Positions 8,072 to 17,281 of a stretch of 40,388 nucleotides of DNA are shown in pieces (the stretch's first letter is position 1; each line of letters starts with the position of its first letter). Source of the DNA: an uncultured euryarchaeote. GTDB lineage: Archaea > Thermoplasmatota > Poseidoniia > Poseidoniales > Poseidoniaceae. The position numbers and the translations under genes are program-made. The notes beneath the pieces were generated by a model, which worked only from the letters and a program-made list of their open reading frames with translations, was not told the origin of the DNA and searched no databases. The stretch covers positions 1 to 40,388 of the forward strand of contig CALDPP010000045.1 in the NCBI GenBank assembly GCA_937911345.1, read 5' to 3'.

Positions 8072-11000
8072 ATGCGGAGCATTGCCAGTCGGCAAATCAA
8101 AGCGGTGTCTTTGATTATTATAATGCTCATTTCTACAACCTTGTTGTATGAACCACCTAAACAATTTGAACAAGAAGATTATTTTGAAAGTAGTTCAAAG
8201 TCTACCGCAAATGCTGCAGATGTACCTGTTTGGCGAGTTGGAGATAAATGGAAGTATGCAGGAACATTTGACCCTACACAACTGGTTATCGACTCAGGGG
8301 TTGAGGCCAATGTTGGAGAGATAAATGGTGATTCAATAACCGAAGTGTTATCGATTACTGAGCAGAATGTCGCTGGGATTCCAACGTTAGTTTACACTGT
8401 TAGGACCTCGGCAAATTTCGATAAATCAGGCGTATCACTAGATGCATTTACCGGGGTTGCAGAGATAGAATTTACTCAAACGGAGGTATTACGAGTTAGT
8501 GATTTAGCCTCGCTGCGTAGTGATTTAGATTTGTTCATAGAATTCACTCCAAGTGGAATTAGTTTCTTGAAGCAAACTGTTGGAGACATCACCATCTCAA
8601 ACACCTACACTCCGCCAAGTGAGAACTACGATTTTCCATTAAGAGATGGAGATCGGTGGACAACAACAGTAACATCTACCTCACAATGGTCTGGTTCTAG
8701 CGACTACATCACACCATTCCCACCACCAACAACAGACACCAACACCTCTACCTATGAAGTAACTAATGTGGGAATTCCGACCAATGATTTTGGGCAATCT
8801 ATCAACTACGGTGGATGTGATAATTCCTACGAGGTAACAACATTCAATTCGGATGGTGATGAAGCAGGTTACACATGGTATTGTCCAGAAGCACGTAATT
8901 TTGCTTGGAAACACACTGAAGATGATGTAGGGTTAACTATTGATTTTAGATTGAAAGAATACATGCCGAAAGATTCCTCAGGAGTCAACATATACAATGA
9001 CCCAGGAAACAGAGAAGATTGCTTAATTATTGAAACTGAAAATGATGTAACTGCATTAGACACACCAATTGATGTTTGGGTAAACGCCTCTTCTGCCACC
9101 GGTTGCCTCGGTAGTACAAGTGGAGTTTCTCTAGAATTGCGTCACGAGGCAACTGGTGAAATTCAATCACTAACCACTGCAGCCAACGGTAGCGCATGGA
9201 CCAGTATTGACATCGGTAATTCGGAGGATGGCTCGACCACCTCGACCGATTGGGCAAGTCATGGTTTAGTTGCAAGAACAACCAGCGGTAATCTAGTAGG
9301 TGCCAAAACAATAACTCTCGATGACGACTTAGTTGTCTTGGATTTATTTGCTGACGCTGAACGAGCCATAATTACTCGAAACAGAGATGGAGAATTAAAA
9401 CAATTGAATGCCCTCTCTGGCTATGATGTACTCCCAGGAGACCAATTGATTGTTGAGGTTTCAATTCAAAATAATGGGATAACCAACAGTATTGCAACCG
9501 ATTTGCGAATCTATCCGCCTACTGGCAACAGTTTCAATCTACCAGTTCCATCATTATCAACATATGAAATTTACAAAACTAACTTTACTTGGAATGTGCC
9601 GGAAAATCAAGCAATCGGTAATATTCCAATCTCTTGGGAAGCAGACCCAGATGAATTGAACACTGCTGACGCTAATCCAAACAATGATTTTGCCATCATT
9701 GAATTGTTTGTCGGCCGCTTACCAACACCGGTAATCAATCATGTTGTTGAACAAACCAAAGTTGAGGTATTCATTAATGCCAGTTCATCATATGATGAAG
9801 ATGGAGGAGATGTATCATGTATTTTCAGGATACCTTACGATGATGGTAGCCGGTCTTGGGCATACATCAAAGTGGTTTCATTGAGTTGCCAGACAAATTG
9901 GACTTGGACAGACGATGGGAATTATCCAATCGAGGTAACAGTCATTGATGAAGAGCGTGATGAAGTTGAACAGATAATGTATGCTAACATCACAAATAGA
10001 GCCCCATTGTTAGAGATTCGAAGTATGCGTAATGAAGCTAGAGTTGAACACCCAATTACGCTGTATGCATTTGGTAATGATACTGACTCTGAAGATCCGT
10101 TTCCCGGAGTTGTTGATGTATTCTGGCCTGATGCCCAATGTATGGAAGGATACTATACCAAAACCTGTACAACTACCGCACCTACTGAAGGATATCACAC
10201 CTTCAAAGCAATCGGAGTTGATGATGATTTAGCGCAAACTGAGGCTAGTATTGACATACTGTTTACTAATATCGTACCACACAGCACGATAATCAACCTA
10301 TACGAAAACGGCGAGATAATTGAAGCAGATGAGCAGCAAATTTGGCAACTCGACGAAGACCAAATTGTCACCATCAAAGGACAAGCAGAAGATTCAGTCG
10401 ATGATATCGAACAACTATCGCACACTTGGTGGCCCGATAACAGACAAAATGATCTCATATTGTTCTTGACGGGAAGAGTAACCGAATTCGAAATGGACTG
10501 GGAAACCTCGGGATTACATACAATTAGGCTTGATGTTACCGATGATGATGGAGCCACCAGTGCAACTAACGAACGTTGGGTAAACATTCGAAATGTGCCA
10601 CCAGTGGTACAGCCTTTAGATTCAGTTCTGCCGATTGCAGAGGGGCAATCAATCACTATTACTGGCAACTCCACCGATACGAAGAGTGACCTTCCAACAC
10701 TGGTGAAATGTTGGGATGTGGACCCTGGCATAGATAGCGATGGAATGGGTGGTGCGAGTGATGATTGTGACATAATCGGCGATATATTCACCTATGCATG
10801 GAACCGAAGTGGTTCTCACACAGTGGTCTATCACGTCACTGATGATGATGGTGCAACAACAAGTGAAATTGTCGTGGTGGAAGTCGTAAATATCCCTCCT
10901 ATCGTCCGATTAAATTCGGTAGATTGCCGTGCATATGAAAACTGTATTTTAGATGCACGCTCAACTATTGATTCGCTAAATGACCTTGATGGACTGAACT

Positions 11001-11593
11001 ATGTTTGGGATACTGATGTTAATTTTGACAGTAATGGCGATGGAATAAAGGATAATGATGCAGACCTAGTAGGGGCTAGAGTTGAACACATTTTCAAACA
11101 AGAAGGTAAGATTACCATCAAAGCTATGGTTTGGGACGAGAATCCCGAGAAGCCCGGCTCCAAACAGTTAGTAGTCAATGTAGGTCCTGCAGACCGCACT
11201 ATTTTGGAAGACGCAGGAGCATTACTTGCGGGTGAAGATGCTAATCCTATTGCTCAGTTAGCACTTGCTTTGGTGGTGATTCTACTATTGGTACTGGTCG
11301 GCCGAAGAAGAAGTAACAATACTAAAGTAAAGAATTGGGAAAGAGATGAACTTGATGAGGCTTTTGACAGAGATGGAAAATTGAATTCCCATTCTCGTAA
11401 ACCTGCAGCACCACCACCCGGATTTGTTTTTGACCAAGCCTTGCAATCCCCGGCAAATGTTGTTAGTCCTGACGATATCTCAATCGATGAATTACTAGCC
11501 GCTCCAAAACTCCCAGAAAGTGGTCTGCCAGAGGGTTGGACTATGGAGCAGTGGAACTATTATGGCCATGAATGGTTGAAAGCCCAAGAGTAG
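8072..11593 (+). CDS. Giant secreted/surface protein with PKD-like repeats and C-terminal anchor (paralog 1)
   Basis: The 1173-residue protein has an N-terminal signal segment (about 10-28, KAVSLIIIMLISTTLLY). A 'VPVWRVGDKWKY' domain follows, then a long beta-rich ectodomain with several PKD/CARDB-like Ig-fold repeats (e.g. 'SSSYDEDGGDVSC', 'VTDDDGATS'). Acidic calcium-type loops such as DSNGDGIKDND lie in the last repeats. One transmembrane helix is at about 1060-1080 (LALALVVILLLVLVG), followed by basic residues and a cytoplasmic tail of about 90 residues ending in GLPEGWTMEQWNYYGHEWL. It is the upstream member of a tandem paralogous pair with the next gene (45-base gap). It is probably an envelope or adhesion protein; no enzymatic motif is visible. 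Confidence 0.85.
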   Translation: MRSIASRQIKAVSLIIIMLISTTLLYEPPKQFEQEDYFESSSKSTANAADVPVWRVGDKWKYAGTFDPTQLVIDSGVEANVGEINGDSITEVLSITEQNVAGIPTLVYTVRTSANFDKSGVSLDAFTGVAEIEFTQTEVLRVSDLASLRSDLDLFIEFTPSGISFLKQTVGDITISNTYTPPSENYDFPLRDGDRWTTTVTSTSQWSGSSDYITPFPPPTTDTNTSTYEVTNVGIPTNDFGQSINYGGCDNSYEVTTFNSDGDEAGYTWYCPEARNFAWKHTEDDVGLTIDFRLKEYMPKDSSGVNIYNDPGNREDCLIIETENDVTALDTPIDVWVNASSATGCLGSTSGVSLELRHEATGEIQSLTTAANGSAWTSIDIGNSEDGSTTSTDWASHGLVARTTSGNLVGAKTITLDDDLVVLDLFADAERAIITRNRDGELKQLNALSGYDVLPGDQLIVEVSIQNNGITNSIATDLRIYPPTGNSFNLPVPSLSTYEIYKTNFTWNVPENQAIGNIPISWEADPDELNTADANPNNDFAIIELFVGRLPTPVINHVVEQTKVEVFINASSSYDEDGGDVSCIFRIPYDDGSRSWAYIKVVSLSCQTNWTWTDDGNYPIEVTVIDEERDEVEQIMYANITNRAPLLEIRSMRNEARVEHPITLYAFGNDTDSEDPFPGVVDVFWPDAQCMEGYYTKTCTTTAPTEGYHTFKAIGVDDDLAQTEASIDILFTNIVPHSTIINLYENGEIIEADEQQIWQLDEDQIVTIKGQAEDSVDDIEQLSHTWWPDNRQNDLILFLTGRVTEFEMDWETSGLHTIRLDVTDDDGATSATNERWVNIRNVPPVVQPLDSVLPIAEGQSITITGNSTDTKSDLPTLVKCWDVDPGIDSDGMGGASDDCDIIGDIFTYAWNRSGSHTVVYHVTDDDGATTSEIVVVEVVNIPPIVRLNSVDCRAYENCILDARSTIDSLNDLDGLNYVWDTDVNFDSNGDGIKDNDADLVGARVEHIFKQEGKITIKAMVWDENPEKPGSKQLVVNVGPADRTILEDAGALLAGEDANPIAQLALALVVILLLVLVGRRRSNNTKVKNWERDELDEAFDRDGKLNSHSRKPAAPPPGFVFDQALQSPANVVSPDDISIDELLAAPKLPESGLPEGWTMEQWNYYGHEWLKAQE

Positions 11594-11638
11594 TCAAAAA
11601 ATCGAGTCTCTCAAGTAATAGAACTTCGTCGCCTAACC

Positions 11639-14600
11639 ATGTTTAAACAGCAATGTTTGGCTGTACTTTTGATTTCGATTCTGTTCATCGCACCATTGGC
11701 GAATTTGAATGATGTCGAGGAAACCGGGGAACTAATCGACACCACGATTAGTGAATCCGGCACATTGAACGGATGGCCTGATGTACCTACATGGCGAATT
11801 GGTGACAAGTATACTTACGAAACCCAATTCGATGTACAACAACTGATACAACAAGCTAACGTTGCTGCATCGCTAAATACGCTTACCGGTGACACGGTTT
11901 ACGAAATTACGGACATATTCTTCATTAATGTTGACAACATACAAACACTGGCTTACAAAATGGAAATTGAAGGTGATTTCAGCTCAGGAAATAGTGGAGC
12001 AACCTTAGAAGGAGTAAGTGGAAGGCTAGATATCGGCTATTCAGGGGAAGATATTGTTCGTGTTAGAGACATGGCGGTAATCAATTCTGAATTTACCCTC
12101 GATGTCAGATTCCTACCCTTCAACCTTGGATTCTTAGGACAGGATATTGCAGAAATCTCATTTGATACATCATACTCTCCACCAAAAGAAAAGTATGATT
12201 TCCCAATTCACACCGGTGATCAGTGGTACATGGACTTCTTTGCATCAACCTCAGTTAGCGGTGACTCAGACTACTTCGACCCATCCGAATTTGACACTGC
12301 TGGACCTGAGAACAACAGTTGGCAAATTACAGCAAACGGTGTGCCAACCGAAGACGGCAAGAACATTGCTTACAGCGGTTGTGCAGATTCTTACAAAGTC
12401 AATGAATGGAACCAAACTGGAGTTTCTCAAGGATTCAACTGGTATTGTCCTGATGTAAGATACAATTCGTGGATGAGAGTAAGCAATGCTGCTGGATTTA
12501 CTATTGATTGGTTACTGAAAAGATATGAGCCAGCAGGTTCAAGCGGCGTTAACCCAACTTCAAACCCGGGCACTAGAGACATTGAGATAGATATTGGATT
12601 GCAAGGTATTGCAACACTACCTAATGTGGAGCAAACAATTTTTGTCGATTACAGTGGCTCAAGCGGAACTCAACCAAATACCAATCTTCAACTAAGATAT
12701 GAGATGGATAGCACATTGCTTAATCCTACAACTGATGCCAACGGTCAAGCAACTGTGGTACTGAATTCCTCTGATGTGGTAGATACCACGCCTTCTAGCG
12801 ATGATTTCTCAAGTAATGGATTGATTATATGGGACCCACAATCTGAAATTATTGGCGCTGCAACGATTGTCATTGATTTATCACTCACCCCAGTTGATTT
12901 AATTGCTCAATCTGATGCAATTATCGTAACTAGAACAAGAGATGGTGTAGATTCAATCCTAACGAAATCAATCGGATATAATGCCTTACCTGGTGATTTA
13001 CTATCATTTTCAATTCCAACTCAAAATAGAGGATTGCTAGCATCCCCGGCAACAGAAATAGATGTCACCACCCCTAGCGGCACAGTGATTACTGAATCGT
13101 TGCCATCAATTCCATCGTATGGGGAAGCTAGGATAGATGTTGAATGGACAGTACCAGCCAATGAACCGATAGGTTATCAGAATCTGATGATTGAAGTTGA
13201 CCCGGATGAAATTGTCACTGAAGATTCAAACAGAACCAACAACATGGCAAATGTCGAGGTGTTCATTGGTAGAACCCCGACTGCTCAAGTAAACGTCACT
13301 GATGGTGTTTACACCTTCGAAAATGTCACCATTGATGCTTCTGGTAGTTTTGACGATGATGGCGGTAGTGTCACCTGTCGATTCTCGGTTGAAAAACAGC
13401 CTGGTCTAATTGACAATGTTGACAGCGAAGATTGTATCATTGAATATAATTGGAGCGATGGAAGGGCTTGGAATATACAGGTAATTGTTACCGATGATGA
13501 ACTTGATACTGACACGATTGACGTTACTGCAACTGTTATCAATCGTGCACCTTTCATGAACCTCTCAGTAATCGAAACCATTGACGTTAATCAATTCGTT
13601 TTCGCAGATGCAAGCGATAGCGGCGATGTCGATACAATATCTCCATCCGGACAAGAAGTAACCATTACATGGCCTGGGCTGAATTGTAATGAAGGAACGA
13701 CACAACCAACTTGTACATTCCTCGCTAGTGAAGAAGGGCCACTTACTGTAACCGCAGTTGCAGAAGATGATGACGGAGCAATTACTACCGTTACGACAAC
13801 AATTGATGTACTGAATGTAGCTCCATCATTGGCTCAGCCTGAATTGTGGAAAGCAGGTCAGAATCAATCCACTGATTCAATGGGTTACTGGAATTTGAAT
13901 GAGGATGAGACTGTTATTTTGCGAGCCGTAGCGGATGATACTCCTTTGGATAAAGACACTGTAATTATTGAATGGACGCCTTCAGATTTGGATGAAAATT
14001 GGACTATTACCACCGTTGGCCCATCATCACAGACCACTGTCTCTTGGCCTACATCAGGACTTCACACCCTCACTGTTGTAGCATATGATAACGACAATGT
14101 GAAGTCAGAGATTAGAACAGGAATAGTAAACATATCAAATGTTGCCCCTACTATCGCTACCCTAGGATCTACCCAACCGATTTTTGAAGATAATAATATT
14201 ACATTCACTGCTGAAGTAACAGACACTGCATCTGATTTTGATACTCTGGAAGTATGTTGGGACTTGGATTCATTGAGCGACGCTGATGAGGATGGGTTTG
14301 CCGACAATGACTGTGATATTAGCGGCTTTGAAATGACTGCATCATGGCCTACTAGTGGCGTAAGATGGATAACCGCCACTGTTACAGATGACGATGGTGC
14401 TAGTGACTCTACTAGCATAAACGTCAGTGTTATCAACACTGCACCAAGAGCCAAGATAACGAACAGTACAGATGTCTTAGCATTGAATGAAGGAGACAAT
14501 CTTACCTTATCAGGAATTACAACTACAGATACTGCATTTGACAAACTATCATTGATTTATGCTTGGGATAGCAATCATATAGATTCTGACTTAGATGGTG

Positions 14601-15349
14601 ATAATACCGGAGATGTCGACCACTATGGTGCTGAATGGGTCATAAGTGACTTGCCACCAGGAACATGGCTGATCACTATGACCGCTACTGATGATGATGG
14701 GGAAAGCAGTACTGCAACCATTGAAATTGTTGTAAAAGCAAAGCCAGCAGACGGCTTCCTAGAATCAATTACTAGTGCCGTTGGTGGAGTTGGAACATTG
14801 GTCATCGGAATACTCGGAATAGTGGTAATAGGTTTGGCTGCATTCTTACTGTTTACTAGAAATTCAGGTAATTCATCTGACAAATATTCTGACTTCAATT
14901 TACCAACCACTCCAGGCAGCCAGTTTAACGAGCCCATTGCAACTCCTGGTGCTGATGCTGGATTCGGTTTATATCAACAAGATACTGTTCAGTCAGATCC
15001 ATATGCAGCATACAACCCTCAACCACAGGCTGATCCATATGCAGCATATAACCCTCAACCGCAAGTCACCTCGCAACCGGACCCATACGCAACATACGAT
15101 GCTACAGCACAACCAGTCAACGAAATTCCGGTAAATCCACAACCTGCTCCAGTTACCAACCAAGGCCCACCGCTACCTGCAACAGGCTTGCCAGAGGGTT
15201 GGACTATGGAGCAATGGGGATATTATGGCGCCCAGTACTTAGCCGCACAAACGCCTAATATTTCTCAAAGTCAACCAACAATTACAGATACTACTTCACA
15301 ATCGGCATCTAATTCTCTGAACGATGTTTTAGATGATTTAGATTTGTGA
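11639..15349 (+). CDS. Giant secreted/surface protein with PKD-like repeats and C-terminal anchor (paralog 2)
   Basis: The 1236-residue protein has the same plan as its upstream neighbour. It has a signal peptide (CLAVLLISILFIAPLA), a 'VPTWRIGDKYTYETQFD' domain aligned with 'VPVWRVGDKWKYAGTFD', and matching 'YSPPKEKYDFPIHTGDQWY' versus 'YTPPSENYDFPLRDGDRWT' segments. PKD-like repeats and acidic loops (DADEDGFADNDCD, DSDLDGDNTGD) follow. One TM helix is at about 1048-1072. The cytoplasmic tail is longer (about 160 residues) and contains tandem DPYAAYNPQPQ units followed by GLPEGWTMEQWGYYGAQYL. The shared order of domains indicates local gene duplication with later tail divergence. The sepF-like gene starts 9 bases after its stop, so co-transcription is likely. 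Confidence 0.85.
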   Translation: MFKQQCLAVLLISILFIAPLANLNDVEETGELIDTTISESGTLNGWPDVPTWRIGDKYTYETQFDVQQLIQQANVAASLNTLTGDTVYEITDIFFINVDNIQTLAYKMEIEGDFSSGNSGATLEGVSGRLDIGYSGEDIVRVRDMAVINSEFTLDVRFLPFNLGFLGQDIAEISFDTSYSPPKEKYDFPIHTGDQWYMDFFASTSVSGDSDYFDPSEFDTAGPENNSWQITANGVPTEDGKNIAYSGCADSYKVNEWNQTGVSQGFNWYCPDVRYNSWMRVSNAAGFTIDWLLKRYEPAGSSGVNPTSNPGTRDIEIDIGLQGIATLPNVEQTIFVDYSGSSGTQPNTNLQLRYEMDSTLLNPTTDANGQATVVLNSSDVVDTTPSSDDFSSNGLIIWDPQSEIIGAATIVIDLSLTPVDLIAQSDAIIVTRTRDGVDSILTKSIGYNALPGDLLSFSIPTQNRGLLASPATEIDVTTPSGTVITESLPSIPSYGEARIDVEWTVPANEPIGYQNLMIEVDPDEIVTEDSNRTNNMANVEVFIGRTPTAQVNVTDGVYTFENVTIDASGSFDDDGGSVTCRFSVEKQPGLIDNVDSEDCIIEYNWSDGRAWNIQVIVTDDELDTDTIDVTATVINRAPFMNLSVIETIDVNQFVFADASDSGDVDTISPSGQEVTITWPGLNCNEGTTQPTCTFLASEEGPLTVTAVAEDDDGAITTVTTTIDVLNVAPSLAQPELWKAGQNQSTDSMGYWNLNEDETVILRAVADDTPLDKDTVIIEWTPSDLDENWTITTVGPSSQTTVSWPTSGLHTLTVVAYDNDNVKSEIRTGIVNISNVAPTIATLGSTQPIFEDNNITFTAEVTDTASDFDTLEVCWDLDSLSDADEDGFADNDCDISGFEMTASWPTSGVRWITATVTDDDGASDSTSINVSVINTAPRAKITNSTDVLALNEGDNLTLSGITTTDTAFDKLSLIYAWDSNHIDSDLDGDNTGDVDHYGAEWVISDLPPGTWLITMTATDDDGESSTATIEIVVKAKPADGFLESITSAVGGVGTLVIGILGIVVIGLAAFLLFTRNSGNSSDKYSDFNLPTTPGSQFNEPIATPGADAGFGLYQQDTVQSDPYAAYNPQPQADPYAAYNPQPQVTSQPDPYATYDATAQPVNEIPVNPQPAPVTNQGPPLPATGLPEGWTMEQWGYYGAQYLAAQTPNISQSQPTITDTTSQSASNSLNDVLDDLDL
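14996..15067 (+). repeat. 36-base tandem repeat encoding DPYAAYNPQPQ units
   Basis: Two adjacent 36-base copies (14996-15031 and 15032-15067) differ at only a few positions and each encode DPYAAYNPQPQ plus one variable residue. A third degenerate copy (DPYATYDATAQP) starts near 15080. The repeat lies in the cytoplasmic tail of surface paralog 2 and gives it a Tyr/Pro/Gln-rich stretch absent from paralog 1. Confidence 0.85.
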
Positions 15350-15358
15350 AGTGGAACT

Positions 15359-15940
15359 ATGGTTAGTCTATGGGGGTTTTTTGGATTACCTGACCCTGAT
15401 GGTGTACAAAAACCAAGTCAGCCCAACGTCAAACCGGTTGAAAGCCAACCAGACGTCGAAGAGAATAATCTCACTCAATCAACCCTAGATACTGAACAAA
15501 CTGAATCATCACAAGAACCTTTGAGCGATTTACCAAAAATTACGACTAATCACACACCAATCTCACCACCGCAAAATTGGCAAGGACCCGTTACTGCAGA
15601 TGGTGAGCCTTTTCATGACATGGGTGTGCAAACCCAAGTTCGTCGTTCATTCCCAACAAGAGCGCTGAGATATGTCTCCCCTGATGAGATGAAGCGGATA
15701 CCTACCAGAGGTATAGCTCAACGAATTGCTAATGGCGACACGGTAATTGTTGACCTACGAGGGTTAGTTCACATGGATTCACATCAAAACGCATGCCGAA
15801 GAGATTTGAAAATGATGACCGATGAAGTGGGTGTTGGTGTATTTGCTCTTGATCAAGAAGACAAGTTACTGATGATTCCGGGAACTGATGTGATGGTTGA
15901 TGTTGGGAATCATAATCTTGGCATTAATCCCCTAATGTAA
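15359..15940 (+). CDS. sepF: SepF-like cell-division protein
   Basis: The 193-residue protein has a short hydrophobic N-terminus (MVSLWGFFGL) that could act as a membrane-targeting segment. A long polar linker (about 12-90) follows. The C-terminal domain, 'IPTRGIAQRIANGDTVIVDLRGL', then 'ALDQEDKLLMIPGTDVMVD', fits the alpha-beta SepF/DUF552 fold. SepF polymerises and tethers FtsZ to the membrane in bacteria and in FtsZ-bearing archaea. The identification is from fold-level pattern, not strong identity. The gene sits 9 bases after surface paralog 2 and may be co-transcribed with it, which would couple division and envelope genes. An alternative is an uncharacterised SepF/YlmF relative. Confidence 0.68.
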   Translation: MVSLWGFFGLPDPDGVQKPSQPNVKPVESQPDVEENNLTQSTLDTEQTESSQEPLSDLPKITTNHTPISPPQNWQGPVTADGEPFHDMGVQTQVRRSFPTRALRYVSPDEMKRIPTRGIAQRIANGDTVIVDLRGLVHMDSHQNACRRDLKMMTDEVGVGVFALDQEDKLLMIPGTDVMVDVGNHNLGINPLM

Positions 15941-15962
15941 TTTGAATAATGTCGGAAATTTG

Positions 15963-15970
15963 CTTAAAAG
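15963..15970 (+). promoter_or_regulatory. TATA-like element for the 12-TM gene
   Basis: CTTAAAAG is centred about 26 bases before the GTG start at 15992, the right distance for a leaderless archaeal promoter. It supports that non-ATG start. Confidence 0.45.
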
Positions 15971-15991
15971 GGGCATTCTTTTGGATTAAGT

Positions 15992-17281
15992 GTGGCCGGA
16001 CGATTTAAAGTTCCATTCTCTGGTTTGAGTGGTTCATACATACCTCATTTCGCATCGTCGATGGTCATGATCGTCCCATTTATGCTCACAGTAACTTGGC
16101 TATCGGCTACTGAATCAGACTATTCATTTAGACAGGACAACTATCGGCTTGAAATCGCATTTATCCTTACTGCACTGATTTCATTTGGATGGCTAATGTC
16201 AATGGTTGTTGGTGTCGTGTTTGATTTATTCCCGTTAACTCATGATAGTGAGGCATACACTCATACTCACTCAAATCAATATCTATTGATAAATATAATT
16301 GGACAGACATTGATTATGGGTGGAATTTTTTCCAACAACCTAAACCTAATGTTTGAGATGGTAACTATTGGTTTAGTCCTATTATCTTGGGGTTTGATTT
16401 CAATCGCTTGGCCTAGTTGGAAGTTGCATTTGGATTCAATTGAAAATGAAAAAAACTGTGGCAATGTTGCGCTAGTTCCTGCATTGTTAATTCCTGCTTC
16501 TGTTTTGATTGTTTTAGGTTGTTGGATCTTTAGACAAAAGACCGGAATGCTGGAATTCGGCTTTTCGTTTAATGTAGTGGTGATGATGGGAACTATCGCA
16601 TTAACACTGATTCTTGCTCACTTTAATCGCCGATTATCTTGGAATCTAGTGAAATTTAATGACTTTAGGCCAGTAGTAGCGATTTATCTCGTATTGGCAT
16701 TGGTACACTGCTTCTCAGTAATTATGTACGAACGTGGACAAATTACCGAAAATTTGGCAAATGTTACTCAATCATTACCATTCTTCTGGGCGTTCTTTTC
16801 AACCAGACCATTCAAGATGTTGAATAAAGCGATTGGCAGTAATCGTCAGCCGCATTCAGCATTGATTGGTTCTGCACAATGGTATTTTCTAGTCGTTGCA
16901 ATAATGTCAATTATACCTGATTTTGATGAAGGAAAATTCATCAATATCTCTTATGTTACTCTAATATTTTCCACTGTTATGCTCTCGATTTGGGGCTCTG
17001 GACTTTACCTCCATTACGACCACTTGCACAAATCGATACATAATCGTTCGAAGCATCATAGGTTGCTAGTGTTTAATGCTGTAGGTGTAGCATCGCTATT
17101 TATGATCGGATTCAGAGTTACAATTTTTGGTGATAGTACTGATCTCGTCTACTACGTAATGAGAAATCTGGCTTTGTTTTCCATGATGTCATATATGCTA
17201 ATTACTCTATTCAAGGATTTAGTAATATCACTAGATACCTGGCATAGAGTACCAATGCATCATGAACGCTATGTCTCATAA
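15992..17281 (+). CDS. Polytopic membrane protein, about 12 TM helices, unknown family
   Basis: The 429-residue, strongly hydrophobic protein has roughly 12 predicted membrane spans and several membrane-edge histidines (SYIPHFASS, YTHTHSNQY, LALVHCFSV, LHYDHLHKSIHNRSKHH). The helix number and buried His residues superficially resemble NnrS or haem-copper oxidase subunit I families, but I cannot place their diagnostic motifs and do not assign it. It starts at GTG 15992 with a TATA-like box 26 bases upstream; a GTG-initiated leaderless message is plausible. Its last 13 bases overlap the convergent Maf-like gene. Confidence 0.75.
   Translation: MAGRFKVPFSGLSGSYIPHFASSMVMIVPFMLTVTWLSATESDYSFRQDNYRLEIAFILTALISFGWLMSMVVGVVFDLFPLTHDSEAYTHTHSNQYLLINIIGQTLIMGGIFSNNLNLMFEMVTIGLVLLSWGLISIAWPSWKLHLDSIENEKNCGNVALVPALLIPASVLIVLGCWIFRQKTGMLEFGFSFNVVVMMGTIALTLILAHFNRRLSWNLVKFNDFRPVVAIYLVLALVHCFSVIMYERGQITENLANVTQSLPFFWAFFSTRPFKMLNKAIGSNRQPHSALIGSAQWYFLVVAIMSIIPDFDEGKFINISYVTLIFSTVMLSIWGSGLYLHYDHLHKSIHNRSKHHRLLVFNAVGVASLFMIGFRVTIFGDSTDLVYYVMRNLALFSMMSYMLITLFKDLVISLDTWHRVPMHHERYVS

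Noticed and set aside
10195-10791. 198-residue minus-strand ORF
   Set aside because: Antisense to the PKD region of surface paralog 1; its Ser/Ile-rich composition is what the reverse complement of Asp/Gly-rich coding gives.
14062-14544. 160-residue minus-strand ORF
   Set aside because: Same situation in surface paralog 2: a shadow of the acidic repeats.
14996-15115. Possible CRISPR-like repeat
   Set aside because: Units are directly adjacent with no spacers, in frame and coding; a protein repeat.
15992-17281. NnrS or haem-copper oxidase subunit I
   Set aside because: Helix count and histidines are suggestive, but diagnostic motifs are not visible; left unassigned.
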